This document shows, piece after piece, positions 1-7,901 of a DNA stretch of 16,481 nt; position 1 is the stretch's first letter; the number at the start of each line of letters is the position of its first letter. The translations under genes were made by a program, and so were the position numbers. Source of the DNA: CAZAGO01 sp964485045 (GTDB lineage: Archaea; Nanobdellota; Nanobdellia; Pacearchaeales; GW2011-AR1); contig CAZAGO010000016.1 of the NCBI GenBank assembly GCA_964485045.1, positions 1-16,481 on the forward strand, read 5' to 3'. The notes beneath the pieces are model-generated. The model saw nothing but the letters and a program-made list of their open reading frames with translations, was not told the DNA's origin and searched no databases.

Positions 1-719
1 TTAGAATCATAATCTTGTCCTATAATTCTTGCAGCTATTTCTTTATATGCTCTTGAAGGTTTGCTTTTTGGATGAGTATGGACAATTGCATCTCTATAGT
101 TTAGAGATTTTGAAATTAAAATATCTTCTGGAATCATACCTAATATTGGAGATTCTAACATATCTTTAACTGTTTCAGGATTTAGCTCTATCTGGTTCTT
201 TTTAACACGAGTAATTATTACTCCTTTTATACTCTTTTTCATGCTTTCGGCAAGTTTTATTGTTTTAAGCGCATCTGTTATTGCAGGCATTTCTGGGTTA
301 GTTACAATTATGAGTTCATCGGCCATTTCCATAACTGAGAGAGCTTCATTTCCAAGCCCTGCTGCGCAATCTAAAATGATATAATCTGATAATTTTTTAA
401 AATCGTTTTTGAACTCTTTTATTTTTTCAGGTTTTATTTTTTTTAATTCTTTGATTGAAAGAGATGCAGGCATTATTTTCATTCCAGATTCATGAACATA
501 AATTGCTTCAAAAGCCTCTGCTTTTTCAAGTAAAACGTGATTTAAATTTATTGGAACTTCTGGAGAATTGAGGTGTATTCCTACGTTGGGGGTAGATAGA
601 TTTGCATCTATTACAAGAACATCTTTTTCAAAAAAGTTGATTGCTGCACCCAAATTAATAGCAGTAGTGGTTTTTCCAACACCTCCTTTTCCAGATGTAA
701 TCACTATTATCTTTTTCAT
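1..719 (-). CDS. minD: MinD/ParA-type P-loop ATPase, C-terminus cut by window edge
   Basis: A deviant Walker A ATPase of the MinD/ParA (SIMIBI) class. Such proteins dimerise on ATP and place cell-division, chromosome or envelope machinery. Seen: deviant Walker A SGKGGVGKTTTA at residues 9-20 with the signature Lys11 and Lys16, a Walker A' strand VLVIDANLSTPN with Asp39, and a Walker B strand YIILDCAAGLG with Asp117. About 239 residues are present and the frame is still open at base 1, so only a short tail should be missing (family about 250-270). The ATG at 719 sits directly before the P-loop strand, as usual. It lies 26 bp after the stop of the upstream helical gene on the same strand, so co-transcription is likely. 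Whether a membrane-targeting amphipathic helix ends the protein cannot be seen. The family call is strong; the specific partner is unknown. Confidence 0.9.
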   Translation of the reverse strand, partial: MKKIIVITSGKGGVGKTTTAINLGAAINFFEKDVLVIDANLSTPNVGIHLNSPEVPINLNHVLLEKAEAFEAIYVHESGMKIMPASLSIKELKKIKPEKIKEFKNDFKKLSDYIILDCAAGLGNEALSVMEMADELIIVTNPEMPAITDALKTIKLAESMKKSIKGVIITRVKKNQIELNPETVKDMLESPILGMIPEDILISKSLNYRDAIVHTHPKSKPSRAYKEIAARIIGQDYDS

Positions 720-745
720 TCTTATAAATTGCTAAGAGATTTAGG

Positions 746-1192
746 TTAATTCTTAGATAGGAGGAATTGTTTTGTCGTACTTATAAACTTTTCGAGCATC
801 TCTGCGTATTTTTTTAATTGTTCTAAGTTAATATTAATTTCTTCTCCTTTGTAAAATATTTTTAGAGCAACATTTTTCCTAAATTCTCCAATCCTTTCAG
901 TTCTTAATTCTCCCAACTTTCTTAGCATTTCATAAAATTCTAAAACTTCTAAAAAGTTTTTATCTTTTTTGAATATTTTTTTAATTTCTTCTATTCTTCC
1001 TAAAGGGCTGGTTGGAATTGAAGAAATTTTTTTCTTAGATTTAGCATTTTGTAATATTCCATCTATACTTGTTTCAATCATTCTTCTCCATCTCATAAGG
1101 AGATTCATTATTACATCGCAAGTCTTGGTATATTTTAGGCTTACATAAAGAAGATGATCCGCACTTATTTTTTCTTTTATTATATCTTCCAT
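746..1192 (-). CDS. Hypothetical helical protein, distant paralogue of the upstream gene
   Basis: A 148-residue protein I do not recognise as a named family. It is charged and predicted mostly helical, with no signal peptide, membrane segment or Cys-rich site. Its start (ADHLLYVSLKYTKTCDVIMN, residues 11-30) lines up with ATDHLVYVTFPLVKEKNILI in the 154-residue protein just upstream. The hydrophobic pattern also matches near the C-terminus (residues about 105-140), so the two look like diverged copies. It sits between that paralogue and the MinD-like ATPase, all on one strand. This suggests, but does not show, a shared role with the ATPase, for example as adaptors. The ATG at 1192 is the first in frame. 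Confidence 0.75.
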   Translation of the reverse strand: MEDIIKEKISADHLLYVSLKYTKTCDVIMNLLMRWRRMIETSIDGILQNAKSKKKISSIPTSPLGRIEEIKKIFKKDKNFLEVLEFYEMLRKLGELRTERIGEFRKNVALKIFYKGEEININLEQLKKYAEMLEKFISTTKQFLLSKN

Positions 1193-1227
1193 TTTTTAAA
1201 TTTAAGCAAGTCTTCATAGTCACTAGT

Positions 1228-1238
1228 CTTTTTATACT
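1228..1238 (-). promoter_or_regulatory. Possible TATA box for the 746-1192 gene
   Basis: Read on the minus strand this is agtataaaaag. It lies 35 bases before the ATG at 1192, which would leave a leader of about 10 bases. Weaker than the other boxes in the window because of the spacing. Confidence 0.4.
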
Positions 1239-1254
1239 TTTCTTAATTACGTCA

Positions 1255-1719
1255 CTATTTGCAAAAAATTTTCTTTGTTTTTTCTATTATTTTCTTTGAA
1301 ATTCCTAAAAATATTTTTATATCCTCAATCGTAAATGTCTTCTTTTCCATATTTTTTGAAAGAATAACAACTTTTCCGTCTTTTATTAATTCCATTGGAC
1401 TTTTTTTATGACTTCGTGCCAAATCAAACATCCTTTCTATTTCTTTTATGTCTCTTTCTTGAATAAAATATGTTTTTGAACACTCCTCTTTGAAAATCCT
1501 AAAGTTTTGTGAAGGATCACTTGATAAGTCTATTCTTTTATTAAGATATTCATATTGTAGTATTAAATTTATACACATAATTACTATTTCTTTTATACTT
1601 AGAAGACTTTGTATTAGAATATTTTTTTCTTTTACTAATGGAAAAGTTACATAAACTAAGTGGTCCGTTGCAGCTATTTTTTGTTCTGCTTTTTTAAGGG
1701 ATTCTAAGAATCTATCCAT
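1255..1719 (-). CDS. Hypothetical helical protein, paralogue of the 746-1192 gene
   Basis: A 154-residue soluble, helix-rich protein of unknown function. Residues 13-40 carry the motif KIAATDHLVYVTFPLVKEK, shared in outline with the next gene downstream (EKISADHLLYVSLKYTKTC). A second similar stretch is near residues 98-150 (LARSHKKSPMELIKDGKVVI then a helical tail). The copy is clearly diverged, with only scattered identities, so the duplication is probably old. It lies downstream of the NAC and Sec61 beta genes and upstream of the MinD-like ATPase. A TATA-like box about 23 bases before the ATG suggests its own leaderless promoter, making this pair plus the ATPase a possible transcription unit. 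A HEPN RNase was considered, but the RX4-6H motif is absent. Confidence 0.78.
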   Translation of the reverse strand: MDRFLESLKKAEQKIAATDHLVYVTFPLVKEKNILIQSLLSIKEIVIMCINLILQYEYLNKRIDLSSDPSQNFRIFKEECSKTYFIQERDIKEIERMFDLARSHKKSPMELIKDGKVVILSKNMEKKTFTIEDIKIFLGISKKIIEKTKKIFCK

Positions 1720-1742
1720 TCTATAATTAATACTAAAGAATT

Positions 1743-1753
1743 CATATATTTTT
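1743..1753 (-). promoter_or_regulatory. TATA-like box for the 1255-1719 gene
   Basis: On the minus strand the stretch reads aaaatatatga, ending 23 bases before the ATG at 1719. That spacing fits archaeal leaderless transcription. Confidence 0.5.
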
Positions 1754-1765
1754 ATGTAATTTTTG

Positions 1766-2089
1766 CTAATTGCTTAATTCTAAAATTGCTTCTGCCAAAT
1801 CTCCAGTCTTTTCTAAAGCTTCTTTTGCTTCTTTTTTAGAGCAACCCGTCTTTTGTACTACTGTTTCTATATCTTCTTCCGAAATGCCTTCAGTTTCAAT
1901 TATATCTCCTGCAATTTGAAAGCTTTCTTGCCCTTGCATTGTTATTTTTGTTACGGAGGGATTTTCTATTATTATTTTTCCTCCTTCTCTTTTTTCAATC
2001 ACTATTCTTGAAGCATCTATGTCTTCCTGAGAGATTCCCATTTGCTTCATTACAGCTTTCATCTTTTTTGGGTCTATGTTTGGGATCAT
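1766..2089 (-). CDS. nac: Archaeal nascent polypeptide-associated complex protein (NAC)
   Basis: Archaeal NAC binds ribosomes and emerging nascent chains as a homodimer, acting in early folding and targeting. The 107-residue length is normal for the family (about 105-125). Seen: an N-terminal MIPNIDPKKMKAVMKQMGI segment, the beta-rich NAC domain through about residue 65 (VIEKREGGKIIIENPSVTKI, then QGQESFQIAGD), and a C-terminal UBA domain from about 70 to 107 (EEDIETVVQKTGCSKKEAKE then a helix ending in AILELSN). It follows the Sec61 beta gene by 17 bp on the same strand, so the two are probably co-transcribed. This joins nascent-chain handling with the secretion channel. High confidence. Confidence 0.95.
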   Translation of the reverse strand: MIPNIDPKKMKAVMKQMGISQEDIDASRIVIEKREGGKIIIENPSVTKITMQGQESFQIAGDIIETEGISEEDIETVVQKTGCSKKEAKEALEKTGDLAEAILELSN

Positions 2090-2106
2090 TTGTGATATCT
2101 TTATTA

Positions 2107-2265
2107 TTATTTAAACCAAATTCCTAGAAAAACTCTAAATGCAATTATTAGGATTATAAATACAGTTACATATGATGGTCTAATTGTGAATACACTTGTA
2201 TATTCCTCACTAAATCTCATCAACCCTCCAAAACCTGAGGGCAAACTTATATTTTGGTCAGCCAT
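2107..2265 (-). CDS. secG: Preprotein translocase subunit Sec61 beta
   Basis: A 52-residue gene, easily missed because of its size. Sec61 beta is the small tail-anchored subunit of the SecYE-beta channel. Seen: MADQNISLPSGFGGLMRF at the N-terminus, matching the family pattern of a Pro/Ser/Gly-rich cytosolic segment followed by L-x-R-F and an acidic patch (SEEY). Then comes the conserved stretch around IRPSYV (residues 28-33), and one membrane helix at about 33-49 that ends in GIWFK. The length is typical (50-60). A TATA-like box ends 18 bases before the ATG, making it the first gene of the minus-strand block, with NAC 17 bp downstream. I judge this from motif and topology. Confidence 0.9.
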   Translation of the reverse strand: MADQNISLPSGFGGLMRFSEEYTSVFTIRPSYVTVFIILIIAFRVFLGIWFK

Positions 2266-2283
2266 TATTTATTGAAAAAGGAG

Positions 2284-2294
2284 TTATATAAAAA
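2284..2294 (-). promoter_or_regulatory. TATA-like box for Sec61 beta-NAC
   Basis: Minus strand reads tttttatataa, 18 bases before the ATG at 2265. It shares the 119-bp divergent spacer with the valS box. Confidence 0.6.
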
Positions 2295-2353
2295 GGTTTT
2301 GATTGCTAAATAGTTTTTTTCTTTTTATAAATATTTTTTAAGAATCAACGTAG

Positions 2354-2364
2354 GTTTTAAAAAA
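2354..2364 (+). promoter_or_regulatory. TATA-like box for valS
   Basis: Sequence gttttaaaaaa ends 20 bases before the valS ATG, so the transcript is probably leaderless. Confidence 0.6.
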
Positions 2365-2384
2365 GCTTCTGTCTGTATCTTAAA

Positions 2385-4757
2385 ATGGCTAATCCGGATT
2401 TTGATTTTAACAAGATGGAAGATAAATGGAGAAGTTTTTGGGAAAAAGAAAAGATATATTCTTTTGATTATAAGAGCAAAAAGAAGATATATTCGGTAGA
2501 TACTCCTCCTCCAACAGTCTCTGGAAAAATGCATATGGGGCATGCAGGTTCTTTTGCTCAACAGGATTTTTTTATAAGATATAAAAGAATGAAGGGATTT
2601 AATATATTTTATCCCTTCGGAACAGATGATAACGGACTTGCTACAGAAAGACTAATTGAAAAAACACAGGGAATAAAAGCCGGAAATATGGAGAGGGGAG
2701 AGTTTGTTAATCTTTGTATGAAACTTTTGAGAGAGAAATTTCAACCAGAATATTTTGAAGATTGGAAAAGGATTGCTATAAGTTGTGATTGGAATCTTTT
2801 ATATTCAACTATTGATGATCATTGTAGAAGGACTGCTCAATGGAGTTTTTTGGATTTGTTCAAAAAAAATAGGATATATAGAAAAAATGCTCCTACTATG
2901 TGGTGTCCTGAATGTTCAACTGGTATTTCTCAGACAGAATGTGAAGATAAGATTCTTGATTCATTGTTTAGTACTATTATTTTCAAAGTTGATGGGAAAG
3001 ATTTGAAGATAGATACTACTCGTCCAGAGCTTCTTCCAGCAAGCGTTGCGGTTTTTTATCATCCAGATGATAAAAGATATACTCATCTCAAAGGGAAAAA
3101 AGCAAAAGTTCCTCTGTTTAATTTGGAAGTTCCTATAATTGAGGATAAAAGGGCAGAGATGGATAAAGGAACAGGAATTGCATACTGTGCGACGTTTGGA
3201 GATCAAACAGATATGGAGTGGCAAAAAGCACATAATCTTCCTATTCTTGAAGCAATAGATAAAAATGGACGAATGACTTCTATTGCTGGAAAATATTGTG
3301 GGATGAGTATTCGAGAGGCAAGAGAAGAGATAATAAAGGATTTAGAAGAAGCAGGTTTATTAATTTCAAAAAAACCCGTAACTCATAGTGTTAATGTTCA
3401 CGAAAGATGTGGAACTGAAATAGAGTTCATAAAATCTCCCCAATGGTTTGTTAGATATCTTGATTTAAAACAAGAAATGATTGAATGGGGTAAAGAGTTA
3501 AAATGGTATCCAGAGTTTATGGTTCATAGATATAATAATTGGGTAAAAGGACTTCAATGGGATTGGTGTATTTCTAGACAAAGATTTTTTGGAGTACCAT
3601 TTCCTATTTGGTATTGTAAAAATTGTGAGGAAGTTATTTTCGCTAGAGAAGAAGATTTACCTGTGGATCCTTTGAAAGATAAACCTTTCATTAAAGAATG
3701 CCCAAAATGTAAATGTAAAGAATTTATTCCGGAGAAGGATGTTTTAGACACATGGTTTACCTCTTCTTTAACTCCTCTGATCGCCACAAATCTTGTTGAG
3801 GATGTTTCTTTAAGAAAAAAAATTTTTCCAATGTCTTTAAGACCACAATCTCATGATATTATTTCTTTTTGGTTATTTAATACTCTAGTTAAGAGCAATC
3901 TTCATTTTGGAAAAAATGCATGGAAAGAGACAGTTATTTCTGGATTTGTGTTAGATTCAAAAGGACAAAAAATGTCCAAAAGTAAAGGAAATGTTGTAGA
4001 GCCAAGAGAAGTTATAAGACAATATGGTGCTGATGTTTTAAGATACTGGGCTGCTAATTCAAAACTTGGAGAAGATATAAGGTACCAGGAAAAAGATTTA
4101 GTAACTGGAAAAAAATTTGTAAACAAATTGATAAATGCTTCTAAATTTGTGTTTTCAAATCTAGAAGATTATGATTATAAGAAACCAAAAAAATTAGAAA
4201 AAATGGATGAAATCTTTTTATCTAAAATGAATGAGTTAATTAAATCCGCTACAGAATCTTTTGATAATTATGAGTATTCTAAGGTGAAATTAGATGTTGA
4301 GAGCTTTTTTTGGAAAAATTTTTGTGATAATTATTTAGAGATTGTTAAGAACAGAATTTATAATTCTTCAGGAGATAAAAAGAAGTCTGCACAGTATGCT
4401 CTTTATCAAACTCTTTTATCTATAATAAAAATGTTTGCTCCTATAACTCCTTTTATTACAGAAGAATTATATCAAACTTATTTTAGAAAGACTGAAAAAG
4501 AAAAATCTATTCATATTTCTTCTTGGCCTAAAGGGTTTCCCTCAGAAAAAGAGGATGTTCTTTTTGATTTAATGGTTGAGATTATTTCTAATGTTAGGCA
4601 AGAAAAATCTAAAGAGAAGAAAGCACTTAATGCAGAAATTTCTTTAAGTATACCTAAGAAGGATAAAGAAAAGCTTGCAGAATTGATGGAAGATTTAAAA
4701 TCAGTTACAAAAGCATCCGAAATATATGAAGGAGATTTTAAAGTTCAATTTAAGTAG
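2385..4757 (+). CDS. valS: Valyl-tRNA synthetase
   Basis: A class Ia synthetase that charges tRNA-Val and edits mischarged threonine. Seen: the PPPTVSGKMHMGHA region with the HIGH-type motif HMGH at residues 50-53; GTDDNGLATERLIEK, where the TDDNG form is the archaeal-type version of the ValRS motif; the CP1 editing domain with DTTRPELLPASVAV and TFGDQTDMEW; and KMSKS at residues 529-533. A Cys-rich zinc-ribbon-like insert (CKNCEE then CPKCKCKE) lies at about residues 410-447. At 790 residues it is shorter than many archaeal ValRS (about 860-890), with the C-terminal part compact, as is common in reduced genomes. Similarity to IleRS and LeuRS was weighed; the TFGDxTDxxW editing motif and PPPTVSG favour ValRS. 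The ATG at 2385 starts MANPDFDFN and is supported by the TATA spacing. Confidence 0.96.
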   Translation: MANPDFDFNKMEDKWRSFWEKEKIYSFDYKSKKKIYSVDTPPPTVSGKMHMGHAGSFAQQDFFIRYKRMKGFNIFYPFGTDDNGLATERLIEKTQGIKAGNMERGEFVNLCMKLLREKFQPEYFEDWKRIAISCDWNLLYSTIDDHCRRTAQWSFLDLFKKNRIYRKNAPTMWCPECSTGISQTECEDKILDSLFSTIIFKVDGKDLKIDTTRPELLPASVAVFYHPDDKRYTHLKGKKAKVPLFNLEVPIIEDKRAEMDKGTGIAYCATFGDQTDMEWQKAHNLPILEAIDKNGRMTSIAGKYCGMSIREAREEIIKDLEEAGLLISKKPVTHSVNVHERCGTEIEFIKSPQWFVRYLDLKQEMIEWGKELKWYPEFMVHRYNNWVKGLQWDWCISRQRFFGVPFPIWYCKNCEEVIFAREEDLPVDPLKDKPFIKECPKCKCKEFIPEKDVLDTWFTSSLTPLIATNLVEDVSLRKKIFPMSLRPQSHDIISFWLFNTLVKSNLHFGKNAWKETVISGFVLDSKGQKMSKSKGNVVEPREVIRQYGADVLRYWAANSKLGEDIRYQEKDLVTGKKFVNKLINASKFVFSNLEDYDYKKPKKLEKMDEIFLSKMNELIKSATESFDNYEYSKVKLDVESFFWKNFCDNYLEIVKNRIYNSSGDKKKSAQYALYQTLLSIIKMFAPITPFITEELYQTYFRKTEKEKSIHISSWPKGFPSEKEDVLFDLMVEIISNVRQEKSKEKKALNAEISLSIPKKDKEKLAELMEDLKSVTKASEIYEGDFKVQFK

Positions 4758-4764
4758 TTCACTA

Positions 4765-4776
4765 GTTTTATAAACC
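4765..4776 (+). promoter_or_regulatory. TATA-like box for prf1
   Basis: Sequence gttttataaacc with 19 bases to the ATG at 4796. The same 12 bases with the same spacing recur before the rpoL leader ORF (9844-9855). Confidence 0.65.
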
Positions 4777-4795
4777 AAATCTTATTTTTTAAATA

Positions 4796-5881
4796 ATGGC
4801 TGTAACGAGACAAGAATTAAAAGAACTTTTGGAAAAGTTGGAAGACCATAAAGGGAGTCACACTGAATTTATTAGTGTTTACATACCTTCAGGTTACGAT
4901 GTAAATGCAGTTCAGAGACAGTTGGAATCTGAAAAAAGTACGGCTAAAAATATTAAATCAACTTCTACAAGAAAAAATGTTACAGACGCTCTTGAAAAGA
5001 TTGTTAGATATTTAAAGGGTTTGAAACGAACTCCTGAAAATGGGCTAGCGGTATTTTGTGGAAATGTTTCTCAGGTAGATAGTCAAGATGATTTGCAACT
5101 TTGGGATATAGAACCCCCTACACCTCTTAAAGTTAGAATGTATAGGTGTGACAAAGATTTTGTTCTTGAGCCTTTAAAGGAAATGCTTGAAGTTACAGAA
5201 GTTTTTGGATTACTCGTTATGGACAGAAAAGAAGCAACAATAGGATTGCTTGAAGGAAAAAGAATTGAAACTCTTCAAAAAATGACTTCTGGAGTTCCAA
5301 GCAAAGTTAGAGCGGGAGGGCAATCCTCTCAAAGATTTCATAGAATAACTGAAGGTTTAACAAAGGATTTCTATAAGAGAATTGCAGAAGAAATGAAAAC
5401 AATTTTCTTTGAAATGCCTAAACTTAAAGGTATTTTAATTGGAGGGCCAATTCCAACTAAAGATGAATTTATTGATCAAGAATATCTTCCTTCAAAGTTA
5501 AGAGAAAAAATAATTTCTAGACAAGATTTAGGTTATACTGATGAACAAGGATTAAAATTTTTAGTAGAAGCTAGCAAAGATGTTCTTTCAAGCCAAGGAA
5601 TAACAAAAGAGAAAAAAATATTAAATAAATTTTTTGAAACCTTAGGAGAAAAACCAGGCTTTGCAATCTATAAAGAAGATGAAATAAGAAAAGCTCTTGA
5701 GTATGGGGCTATTGATACTCTGATAATATCAGATGCTTTTGATAGAACTCTTTCAAGAGAGCTTAAGAAAATTGCAGAGAATATTGGTTCAAATATAGAA
5801 ATGGTTTCTACTGAAACAACAGAGGGAGACCAATTCTTTAAATTGTCTGGAATTGGTGCATTATTGAGATATAAACTTTAA
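4796..5881 (+). CDS. prf1: Peptide chain release factor aRF1, lacking the zinc minidomain
   Basis: aRF1 reads all three stop codons and triggers peptide release. Seen: NIKS at residues 52-55 and YxCxxxF (Tyr116, Cys118, Phe122), both stop-codon recognition elements of domain 1; GGQ at 174-176 in the release domain; and a C-terminal domain ending VSTETTEGDQFF...GALLRY, the usual aRF1 end. NIKS, YxCxxxF and GGQ together rule out Pelota. The protein is 361 residues, about 50 shorter than many euryarchaeal aRF1s (around 415). The missing part is where those carry a Cys-containing minidomain: here DTLIISDAFDRTLSRELKKI runs straight into the last strands with no CxxC pairs. Shorter forms exist in some archaea, so it may still be fully functional. 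It follows valS by 38 bp but has its own promoter box. Confidence 0.95.
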   Translation: MAVTRQELKELLEKLEDHKGSHTEFISVYIPSGYDVNAVQRQLESEKSTAKNIKSTSTRKNVTDALEKIVRYLKGLKRTPENGLAVFCGNVSQVDSQDDLQLWDIEPPTPLKVRMYRCDKDFVLEPLKEMLEVTEVFGLLVMDRKEATIGLLEGKRIETLQKMTSGVPSKVRAGGQSSQRFHRITEGLTKDFYKRIAEEMKTIFFEMPKLKGILIGGPIPTKDEFIDQEYLPSKLREKIISRQDLGYTDEQGLKFLVEASKDVLSSQGITKEKKILNKFFETLGEKPGFAIYKEDEIRKALEYGAIDTLIISDAFDRTLSRELKKIAENIGSNIEMVSTETTEGDQFFKLSGIGALLRYKL

Positions 5882-6037
5882 AATAAATCTATAATCCAAT
5901 TCTTCTTTTTACCATACTCTCCACAGTGATAAACTTTATGAGTCCATTGGTTTAATTCAATTTTTAAAGTTAAATTGTTATTTTCAATTAATTTTTTATT
6001 TTCTTTTGAAATTTTTAATTGAGGAGGCTTAAACAAT
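5878..6037 (-). CDS. C-terminal fragment of an unknown protein, cut by gap
   Basis: About 52 codons stay open on the minus strand from the gap edge to a TAA at 5878-5880, overlapping the prf1 stop codon by 3 bases. The visible end is hydrophilic and includes ELNQWTHKVYHCGEYGKKK then NWIIDLF. I cannot assign a family. The lack of stops across 160 bp of AT-rich sequence, and a convergent end tightly abutting prf1, support a real gene. Its start and most of its length are lost in the gap. Confidence 0.5.
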
Positions 6038-6137
6038 NNNNNNNNNNNNNNNNNNNNNNNNNNNNNNNNNNNNNNNNNNNNNNNNNNNNNNNNNNNNNNN
6101 NNNNNNNNNNNNNNNNNNNNNNNNNNNNNNNNNNNNN
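6038..6137. other. Scaffold gap (100 N)
   Basis: Exactly 100 N, the conventional placeholder for unknown length. It hides the 5' end of scpB, the start of the minus-strand gene on its left, and whatever lies between them. Confidence 0.98.
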
Positions 6138-6668
6138 ACTCTTGAAGAAATAGATGGAATAAAAGAAAAAGAGAATCTGAAGATTCTTGAAGCGATTTTT
6201 TTTATTTCTGGAAGATTTTTAACGATGCAAGAAATTGTTTCGCTTTCTGATTTAAATCCTCTTATTGTAAGTGATTTAATTTCAAAACTAAAAAGAAAAT
6301 ATGAAGACCAAGATTCTGCATTTGAGATAATAGAAAAAAATGGGCTTTGGAAAATGGATGTAAAGCAAGATTTTTTTTATCTTATTAATAAACTTGCAAC
6401 CGGTTCTTCTGAGTTTTCTAAAGCAGAACAGGAAACCTTGGCCATAATTGCGTATAAACAACCTATAAAACAATCAGTTATAATTAAAATTAGAGGGAAC
6501 AAGGCTTATGATCATATTAAGAAATTCTTTGAGTTAGGACTCCTTAAAAAGAAGAAAGAAGGGCATACACATATTCTTACTCTAAGTGAGGAATTTTATG
6601 AATATTTTAATCTTGAAGAGGGAGGAAAACTCACTACAGTTGATGAGTCTTCTTTGAGCAAGGAATAA
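6138..6668 (+). CDS. scpB: ScpB-like segregation/condensation protein, 5' end in gap
   Basis: ScpB dimers bind the kleisin ScpA in SMC condensin complexes, which compact and segregate chromosomes. An ATG at 6225 exists, but the frame stays open upstream to the gap edge and that part encodes ENLKILEAIFFISGRFLT, the classic first helices of the ScpB N-terminal winged helix. The true start is therefore upstream, at or inside the gap. Further support: EIIEKNGLWKMDVKQDF, then the well-conserved SKAEQETLAIIAYKQPIKQS and the second winged helix with IRGNKAYDHIKKFFELGLL. About 177 residues are visible, close to full length for ScpB (about 170-200). It ends 2 bp before the glycosyltransferase gene, so the two are co-transcribed. 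ScpA and Smc are not in the window. Confidence 0.9.
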   Translation, partial: TLEEIDGIKEKENLKILEAIFFISGRFLTMQEIVSLSDLNPLIVSDLISKLKRKYEDQDSAFEIIEKNGLWKMDVKQDFFYLINKLATGSSEFSKAEQETLAIIAYKQPIKQSVIIKIRGNKAYDHIKKFFELGLLKKKKEGHTHILTLSEEFYEYFNLEEGGKLTTVDESSLSKE

Positions 6669-6670
6669 AA

Positions 6671-7897
6671 ATGGATTTTTTAACTAAACTTTTTTTGATG
6701 TATGCTTTTATTTCTTTTTATTTTTTATTTCTTTTTTTGCTTGTTTATTTTCAAAATAGGAAAGGGTTTTATTCTTTTCCTCCTATGACTAAAGAGTATT
6801 CTCTTAGTATAGTTATTCCTTGTTATAATGAAGAAAAGAATATTGGATATGCAATTGAAAATCTTTTGAAATCAACTTATAAGGGGTTAAAAAAAGTTAT
6901 TGCTGTTGATGATTGTAGTACAGATAATTCATTTAAAATCCTTAAGGCTCTTGAAAAAAAGTATAAGCAATTACTTGTAGTACAAACTCCAAAAAATACT
7001 GGTTGTGCTGCAGGTTCAAAAAATTATGGTGCGAGTTTTGCAAAAACAGATTTAATTGGTTTTATTGATGCTGACTCATTTCCTAAAGAAAATGCTATAG
7101 AAAGAATGATTGGATTTTTTGATAATGAAAGAATTGCAGCAGTTACTTCTTTTATTTTAGTTAAAAATCAGGAAAATCTTTTAACTCGTTTACAAGCAAT
7201 AGAATATCAAATTATTGCTTTTACTAGAAGACTTTTGGGATTTATAGAAGCTATTTATGTTACTCCTGGACCATTGGCTATTTATAGAAAAAAATATTTT
7301 GATAATCTTGGTGGTTTTGATGAAAAGAATCTTACGGAGGATATAGAGATAACATGGCATTTTGTTTCAAAAGGATATAAAGTTGCTATGAGTCCCGAAT
7401 CTAGAGTCTATACTGTTGCCCCATCTAAATTAAATGCTTGGGTTAAACAAAGAGTAAGATGGAATCTTGGAGGAATTCAAACTATTTTAAAGTATAAATT
7501 TTCTTTTTTAAAATCGGGGATGCTTGGAAAATTTATACTTCCTCTTTTTGTTTCTTCTTGGGTTTTAGCGATATCTGGGCTCTTTGTTCTTGGTTATCGT
7601 GTTTTTAGAACAGTTGTAGTTAGAGTTTTATCTACTAAATATTCTATTGAGGCTCAGACAGCAATATTGACTTTGAATGATCTTCAAGTTTCTGTTAATG
7701 TTCTTTTTTTATTTGGGGCAATAACTCTTTTCTTAGGAATGGTTTTTACATTCATCGCCCTCATCCATTCCAAAGAAGATTTTAAAAAGGAAAGAATACA
7801 CGAAGTTTTGATATATGCATTTTTTTATTTGCTTATGTATCCAATAGTTATGATAAAATCTATATCCAATTATATAAGAAAAAAGAGGGCTTGGTAG
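6671..7897 (+). CDS. Membrane glycosyltransferase, family 2 (processive type)
   Basis: Likely transfers sugars from a nucleotide-sugar donor to a surface or exported polysaccharide or glycolipid. Seen: one N-terminal membrane helix (about 6-27); the GT-A start SIVIPCYNEEKNI at 46-58; DDCSTDNS at 80-87; the metal-binding DAD at 133-135; TED at 222-224 for the catalytic base; and QRVRW at 260-264, which is the QxxRW motif of cellulose/hyaluronan/chitin synthase-like enzymes. About three C-terminal membrane helices follow (near 285-310, 335-362 and 375-395). At 408 residues it is a compact NodC/hyaluronan-synthase-like enzyme. It lacks the PilZ domain of bacterial cellulose synthase. Product and acceptor cannot be told from sequence. 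It lies 2 bp after scpB and 4 bp before the thioredoxin-fold gene. Confidence 0.92.
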   Translation: MDFLTKLFLMYAFISFYFLFLFLLVYFQNRKGFYSFPPMTKEYSLSIVIPCYNEEKNIGYAIENLLKSTYKGLKKVIAVDDCSTDNSFKILKALEKKYKQLLVVQTPKNTGCAAGSKNYGASFAKTDLIGFIDADSFPKENAIERMIGFFDNERIAAVTSFILVKNQENLLTRLQAIEYQIIAFTRRLLGFIEAIYVTPGPLAIYRKKYFDNLGGFDEKNLTEDIEITWHFVSKGYKVAMSPESRVYTVAPSKLNAWVKQRVRWNLGGIQTILKYKFSFLKSGMLGKFILPLFVSSWVLAISGLFVLGYRVFRTVVVRVLSTKYSIEAQTAILTLNDLQVSVNVLFLFGAITLFLGMVFTFIALIHSKEDFKKERIHEVLIYAFFYLLMYPIVMIKSISNYIRKKRAW

Positions 7898-7901
7898 CAA
7901 A

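Noticed and set aside
746..1719. HEPN-type RNase or toxin-antitoxin pair
   Set aside because: Neither protein has the RX4-6H motif or a nucleotidyltransferase partner, and the two resemble each other rather than a toxin and an antitoxin.
1939..2127. Plus-strand open frame opposite NAC
   Set aside because: It is the complement of the confident NAC coding sequence and is rich in Leu/Phe from AT-rich antisense codons.
6225..6668. scpB starting at the ATG at 6225
   Set aside because: The upstream in-frame sequence encodes the conserved first helix of ScpB, so this ATG is internal.
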